6,445 nucleotides of DNA, from the NCBI GenBank assembly GCA_051955775.1, contig JBQCGJ010000066.1, forward strand, positions 1-6,445. Direction: 5' to 3'. Made by a program: the position numbers and the translations under genes. Below the pieces are notes generated by a model. It was given only the letters and a program-made list of their open reading frames with translations. It did no database searches and had not been told where the DNA came from. This stretch comes from DASUHT01 sp051955775. GTDB lineage: Bacteria; Actinomycetota; Thermoleophilia; Gaiellales; JAICJC01. Below, piece by piece: positions 5,408 to 6,445 of the stretch. Every line of letters begins with the position of its first letter. The stretch's first letter is position 1.

Positions 5408-6325
5408 CTAGGCGCCGCGCGCGTGATCGGGCGTGCGGTCGCTCAGCAGCACGGATGAGCGGCCGTAGCGAGCGGCCGCCTGGGAGTCGAATTCGGTCAC
5501 CACCGGCCCGTGCACCAGCTGGCCGTCGGCGCGCTCGTGCATCAGGCTCGCCAGGAGGTCATTGGCCAGCCACTCGCGGCCGGGCGGGACGAACGCCCCG
5601 GCGGTCAGCCGCACGACGTCGTCTCCCAGCCTGTCGACTCGTTTGAGCCACGGCGCGCGGACGAAGTTCGTGGGGCCGACCGGCACGATCCGCACGATGT
5701 CCTCGAACACCCGATGGGCGGTCTCCTCGTCGGTGAAGAATGCCTCGATCTGCACCTCGCGGGCCGCCCGCGGCAGCAGCCGCAGCGAGAGTATCTGGGA
5801 GTTGTTGATGCGGATCACGTCGCCGCCCAGGGAGCGCAGCTTGGTCGCTCGCAGCGATACCTCCTCGACCACGCCGGTCAGACCCCACGGCTCGACCACC
5901 ACCGTGTCACCCACCGCGAACCAGCCCTCGAAGAACATGAACAGGCCGGCCAGGATGTCGGTCAGGAACCGCTGCCCGGCGAAGCCCACCAGGACCACGA
6001 TCACCGAGGCCCCGGCGAGGGTGGCCGCGGTGCCGCCGGCCAGCCGCGAGAAGGCGATCACGACCGCGGTGCCGAACGCCACGTAGCGCACCGTGGTCTG
6101 GACGAGGGAGACCGCGGTCTCCCGCCGCCGGATGCCCATGATCACGCCGGTCGAGGCGCTGTCGCCCTGCGGGCTGCGGCGCTCCGACCAGCCCACGATA
6201 CGGCGCGCGAGCCGGGCCGAGAAGCGGGAGACCAGAGCGGCGACAACGAACGCCGCGGCGATCACCACGACAGTGCTGCCGTGGCTGGAGAGATGAACGC
6301 CGGGCAGATCCACGATCCGAACCAC
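5408..6325 (-). CDS. MscS-family mechanosensitive ion channel
   Basis: A protein of up to 305 residues with small-conductance mechanosensitive channel architecture. Membrane segments lie at about residues 17-35 and 78-97, and the Gly/Ala-rich pore helix TM3 covers about 100-135 (ATLAGASVIVVLVGFAGQRF, then LTDILAGLFMFFEGWF). The beta domain carries the family signature VGDTVVVEPWGLTGVVEEVS (138-157), followed by LRATKLRSLGGDVIRINNSQI (split at 158-178), equivalent to the usual R-x-T-x-(n)-D-G-(n)-IPN stretch. A soluble alpha/beta C-terminal domain ends the protein. The channel opens under membrane tension to release osmolytes on hypo-osmotic shock. The first in-frame start is GTG 6325, with no ribosome binding site. 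A SigB/SigF-like promoter overlaps this point and would favour GTG 6313 (codon 5). It converges on the second HATPase gene with 13 bp between stops. Confidence 0.9.
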   Translation of the reverse strand: MVRIVDLPGVHLSSHGSTVVVIAAAFVVAALVSRFSARLARRIVGWSERRSPQGDSASTGVIMGIRRRETAVSLVQTTVRYVAFGTAVVIAFSRLAGGTAATLAGASVIVVLVGFAGQRFLTDILAGLFMFFEGWFAVGDTVVVEPWGLTGVVEEVSLRATKLRSLGGDVIRINNSQILSLRLLPRAAREVQIEAFFTDEETAHRVFEDIVRIVPVGPTNFVRAPWLKRVDRLGDDVVRLTAGAFVPPGREWLANDLLASLMHERADGQLVHGPVVTEFDSQAAARYGRSSVLLSDRTPDHARGA

Positions 6326-6326
6326 G

Positions 6327-6352
6327 TTGCCCGGGGGCCGCCGGATTCAAAC
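6327..6352 (-). promoter_or_regulatory. Candidate SigB/SigF-type promoter GTTTGA-N14-GGGCAA for the MscS gene
   Basis: The minus strand has GTTTGA (6347-6352), 14 bp, then GGGCAA (6327-6332). This is a 5/6 match to GTTTAA and 4/6 to GGGTAT, with the same spacing as the site before the small membrane protein. Transcription would start near 6320, downstream of the GTG at 6325, so a start at GTG 6313 with a very short leader would follow. Osmotic channels are plausible stress-sigma targets, which adds circumstantial support. Confidence 0.4.
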
Positions 6353-6365
6353 GTGGGAGCGGGGG

Positions 6366-6445
6366 TCGGCCGCTGGCCGGCGGCTTTGGCCGAGTTGGCC
6401 GTTCTCGCGTTGGCCAATTGGCCGTTCGGGCTCTGGCCAGTTGGC
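6366..6445. repeat. Tandem imperfect repeat of about 23 bp built from TTGGCC pairs
   Basis: Two good copies lie at 6386-6409 and 6410-6432, each reading TTGGCC, 2-3 bases, TTGGCC, GTTC, then five variable bases. A third (6433-6445, CTGGCC-ag-TTGGC) runs off the window edge. A degenerate earlier copy lies at 6366-6385 (TCGGCC, one base, CTGGCC). Copy 2 contains the perfect palindrome GGCCAATTGGCC (6412-6423). No gene is visible in 6326-6445. The array lies upstream of the MscS gene. Confidence 0.7.

Noticed and set aside
1..6445. CRISPR array, tRNA, rRNA or insertion sequence
   Set aside because: No regularly spaced direct repeats with unique spacers, no tRNA-like cloverleaf sequence, and no transposase reading frame or terminal inverted repeats were seen.

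Overview
The window is GC-rich throughout, with strong G/C preference at third codon positions, GTG starts alongside ATG, and tightly packed genes. Together with the gene set (RsbW-type HATPases, a STAS antagonist, a GAF-PP2C phosphatase and a SigB/SigF-class sigma factor) this points to an actinobacterium. A Thermoleophilia/Solirubrobacterales-like source is a guess that I cannot confirm without a search.

Layout from left to right. A partial small membrane protein (1-181, minus) runs off the left edge. Upstream of it on the same strand lie an NTF2/SnoaL-like protein (249-599) and a short RsbW-type HATPase (663-1046). On the plus strand, starting 9 bp inside the divergent HATPase start, is a 110-codon gene (1038-1370) that I read as a degenerate HATPase-fold relative. 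It is followed by a SigB/SigF-family sigma factor (1428-2147). Tail to tail with the sigma gene, and sharing stop-codon bases with it, is a STAS anti-sigma antagonist (2144-2521, minus). Directly upstream of that is a large triple-GAF PP2C phosphatase (2560-4806, minus). A divergent intergenic region (about 4807-4947) separates the phosphatase from a second, better preserved RsbW-type HATPase (4948-5394, plus). An MscS-type mechanosensitive channel (5408-6325, minus) converges on it. The right edge (about 6366-6445) holds a tandem array of imperfect TTGGCC-rich repeats.

Functionally most of the window is a partner-switching module. In the standard scheme a HATPase kinase/anti-sigma factor holds the sigma factor, or phosphorylates a serine on the STAS protein. 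The PP2C phosphatase, driven by its GAF sensor domains, removes the phosphate, and the bare STAS protein then captures the HATPase and frees the sigma factor. This locus has one sigma factor, one STAS protein and one phosphatase, but two recognisable HATPases and a possible third, degenerate one.

Three sites resemble the SigB/SigF promoter pattern (GTTT-like element, 13-14 bp, GGGTAT-like element). They precede the small membrane protein, the second HATPase and the MscS channel. The phosphatase-STAS operon instead has a perfect TTGACA -35 with 17-bp spacing. The inferred picture is a constitutive sensing arm, plus a feedback inhibitor and envelope/osmotic effectors driven by the sigma factor. 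Domain calls for the recognised families are firm; the promoter sites and the degenerate-HATPase reading are inference.
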